A stretch of 14,739 bases of DNA from Thermoplasmatota archaeon (GTDB taxonomy: Archaea > Thermoplasmatota > E2 > DHVEG-1). How positions within the stretch are numbered: the first letter of the stretch is position 1; each line of letters starts with the position of its first letter. The stretch covers positions 1 to 14,739 of the forward strand of contig JALHTX010000289.1 of assembly GCA_022866015.1 (NCBI GenBank), in the 5' to 3' direction. A program made the position numbers and the translations under genes. The notes under the pieces were generated by a model. The model had not been told where the DNA came from and did not search any database. It was given only the letters and a program-made list of their open reading frames with translations. Shown one piece after another: positions 13,930 to 14,739 of the stretch.

Positions 13930-14028
13930 CACAGGCGTGGCATTATATTGCCTGATAGAGCGATATAGTGGAATAGTCGTCTGACTATGGCGGGGTGTGG
14001 TTCATCTATCGCCCTTAGGGGTGACTAG
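13930..14028 (+). promoter_or_regulatory. structured leader of the integrase gene
   Basis: This stretch is richer in G+C than its surroundings and can form CAGGC/GCCTG (13932-13936 with 13950-13954), GCGATA/TATCGC (13960-13965 with 14007-14012) enclosing ATAGTC/GACTAT (13973-13978 with 13983-13988), and CGCCC/GGGTG (14010-14014 with 14019-14023). The last stem covers the ribosome-binding site AGGGGTGA and shares bases 14010-14012 with TATCGC, so the two folds exclude each other. That suggests a translational switch or a recombinase-binding site. It matches no riboswitch that I recognise. Confidence 0.45.
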
Positions 14029-14739
14029 GTGAATAGTTGTAGAAATAACCCGATAAAAAAAGACGATTCTTGTGATTATACCTTTTCAATCATTTTAAAA
14101 AATGCAAATTTTAATAATATTGTAATTGATTATATCTTTGTCTCTCAAAAAAAAGAGGGAGGAGGTAGTAACCAAGAAAATAAAAATTGTTTTGAAACAG
14201 TTTTAGAAAGAGATAGTGAGAACATGGATGAAAAACTACAAAGATATAGGAAATATCTTTGTGGGGAATCTCAAAGTCAACATACAAAAGATTGTTATTA
14301 TAGTGATGTAAAACAATTCCTAGAAATACCAAATAATACTATCGATGATGAAACGATAACCGATTACAAAGCATTTCTTAACGAAAAATACCAAAATAAA
14401 AATACTAGAAATCGGAAAATAATTGCAGTAAATCAATTCTTCAAATGGTCTAAATTAGCTTTCTGGATTAAAGAAATTGGTTGGGAAAACGCAATAAAAC
14501 CAACATTGAAAGACTGTGATATAGATAAAATATTGGAAAAAACTAAAGATAACCCAGAATTATATTTGATGGTATTATTACTCTGGGATGGATGTTTACG
14601 AGATGAATCAATAATAAACTTGAAAATCACAGACAGAAACGAAAACAGATTATATCTTGATAAAACCAAAACAGGAAAACAATCTATCATACTTAGCAAT
14701 GAAATCATTAAGGCATACGAAAGATACCTTAAAATCAGA
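14029..14739 (+). CDS. tyrosine recombinase (integrase), 3' end beyond the window
   Basis: The frame is open from a GTG at 14029 to the window's end (237 residues seen), so the product is cut off by the window, not broken. The proposed start has AGGGGTGA (14017-14024) 4 nt upstream; a later in-frame ATG at 14224 is possible but has no good ribosome-binding site. Residues about 67-140 form a SAM-like core-binding domain (DEKLQRYRKYL to NQFFKW). The catalytic domain begins near 172, with the first catalytic arginine R191 in DGCLRDESIINLK and a lysine-bearing beta-hairpin DKTKTGKQSIIL (K217). The HxxR and tyrosine motifs would lie to the right. Such enzymes integrate archaeal plasmids and viruses or resolve dimers. 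It probably marks a mobile element continuing rightwards. Confidence 0.82.
   Translation, partial: MNSCRNNPIKKDDSCDYTFSIILKNANFNNIVIDYIFVSQKKEGGGSNQENKNCFETVLERDSENMDEKLQRYRKYLCGESQSQHTKDCYYSDVKQFLEIPNNTIDDETITDYKAFLNEKYQNKNTRNRKIIAVNQFFKWSKLAFWIKEIGWENAIKPTLKDCDIDKILEKTKDNPELYLMVLLLWDGCLRDESIINLKITDRNENRLYLDKTKTGKQSIILSNEIIKAYERYLKIR

Larger units (their letters stand above)
13696..14028. other. gene-free divergent promoter region with inverted repeats
   Basis: No gene is seen between divergent trkH and the integrase. From left to right it holds the trkH ribosome-binding site and TATA-like element (to about 13762), an imperfect 12-bp inverted repeat (13825-13836 with 13862-13873), AT-rich sequence with TATA-like TTTTTATAAT near 13896-13905, and a hairpin-rich integrase leader from about 13930. 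Integrase arm-binding or attachment sequences could lie here, but no repeat pair proves it. Confidence 0.5.

Noticed and set aside
14111..14708. Two reverse-strand open frames under the integrase
   Set aside because: They are antisense shadows of the forward integrase frame, which has clear recombinase motifs; neither reverse frame has a recognisable domain or ribosome-binding site.
1..14739. CRISPR array or Cas genes
   Set aside because: No regularly spaced direct repeats and no Cas-like proteins were seen on either strand.

Overview
AT-rich archaeal chromosome fragment. The archaeal assignment rests on: a Sec61-beta protein, a class I lysyl-tRNA synthetase, an archaeal-type alanyl-tRNA synthetase with an N-terminal zinc module, a CDKAL1/e-MtaB-type tRNA methylthiotransferase, a GfcR-like HTH-phosphoribosyltransferase, TTTATATA-type TATA boxes about 25 nt before start codons, and a tRNA gene without an encoded CCA. 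The gene set suits a euryarchaeote, possibly of the Thermoplasmatota, but the lineage cannot be fixed from the sequence alone.

Positions 1-9355 are chromosomal housekeeping. Positions 1-300 are non-coding with hairpins, followed by tRNA-Ala(CGC) and its terminator. Leftward-reading genes follow, listed here from right to left: gfcR, lysS, the tRNA methylthiotransferase gene, gap (bacterial-type class I GAPDH) and pgk. Convergent with alaS is a short rightward gene for Sec61-beta. The cluster puts a probable glycolysis regulator (GfcR family) beside two consecutive glycolytic enzymes, GAPDH and phosphoglycerate kinase.

Positions about 9360-12160 look like a small mobile replicon lodged between alaS and trkH. 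It carries an HUH-type rolling-circle Rep with an N-terminal zinc ribbon, a 47-residue zinc-ribbon protein, and an unusual fusion of a Zot-like P-loop ATPase with a Hjc-like PD-(D/E)XK nuclease. A cluster of perfect hairpins, richer in G+C than its surroundings, lies inside the rep coding sequence and may be a nested replication origin. Inverted-repeat blocks sit at both edges (9398-9436 and 12065-12153).

Positions 12247-14739 hold a leftward TrkH potassium-transporter subunit, then a 333-base gene-free stretch rich in inverted repeats, then the start of a tyrosine recombinase (integrase) that runs off the window. The integrase leader is structured, and one of its two competing stems would cover the ribosome-binding site. 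Whether the integrase belongs to the same element as Rep and the ATPase, with trkH as cargo, or to a second element to the right, cannot be decided from this window.
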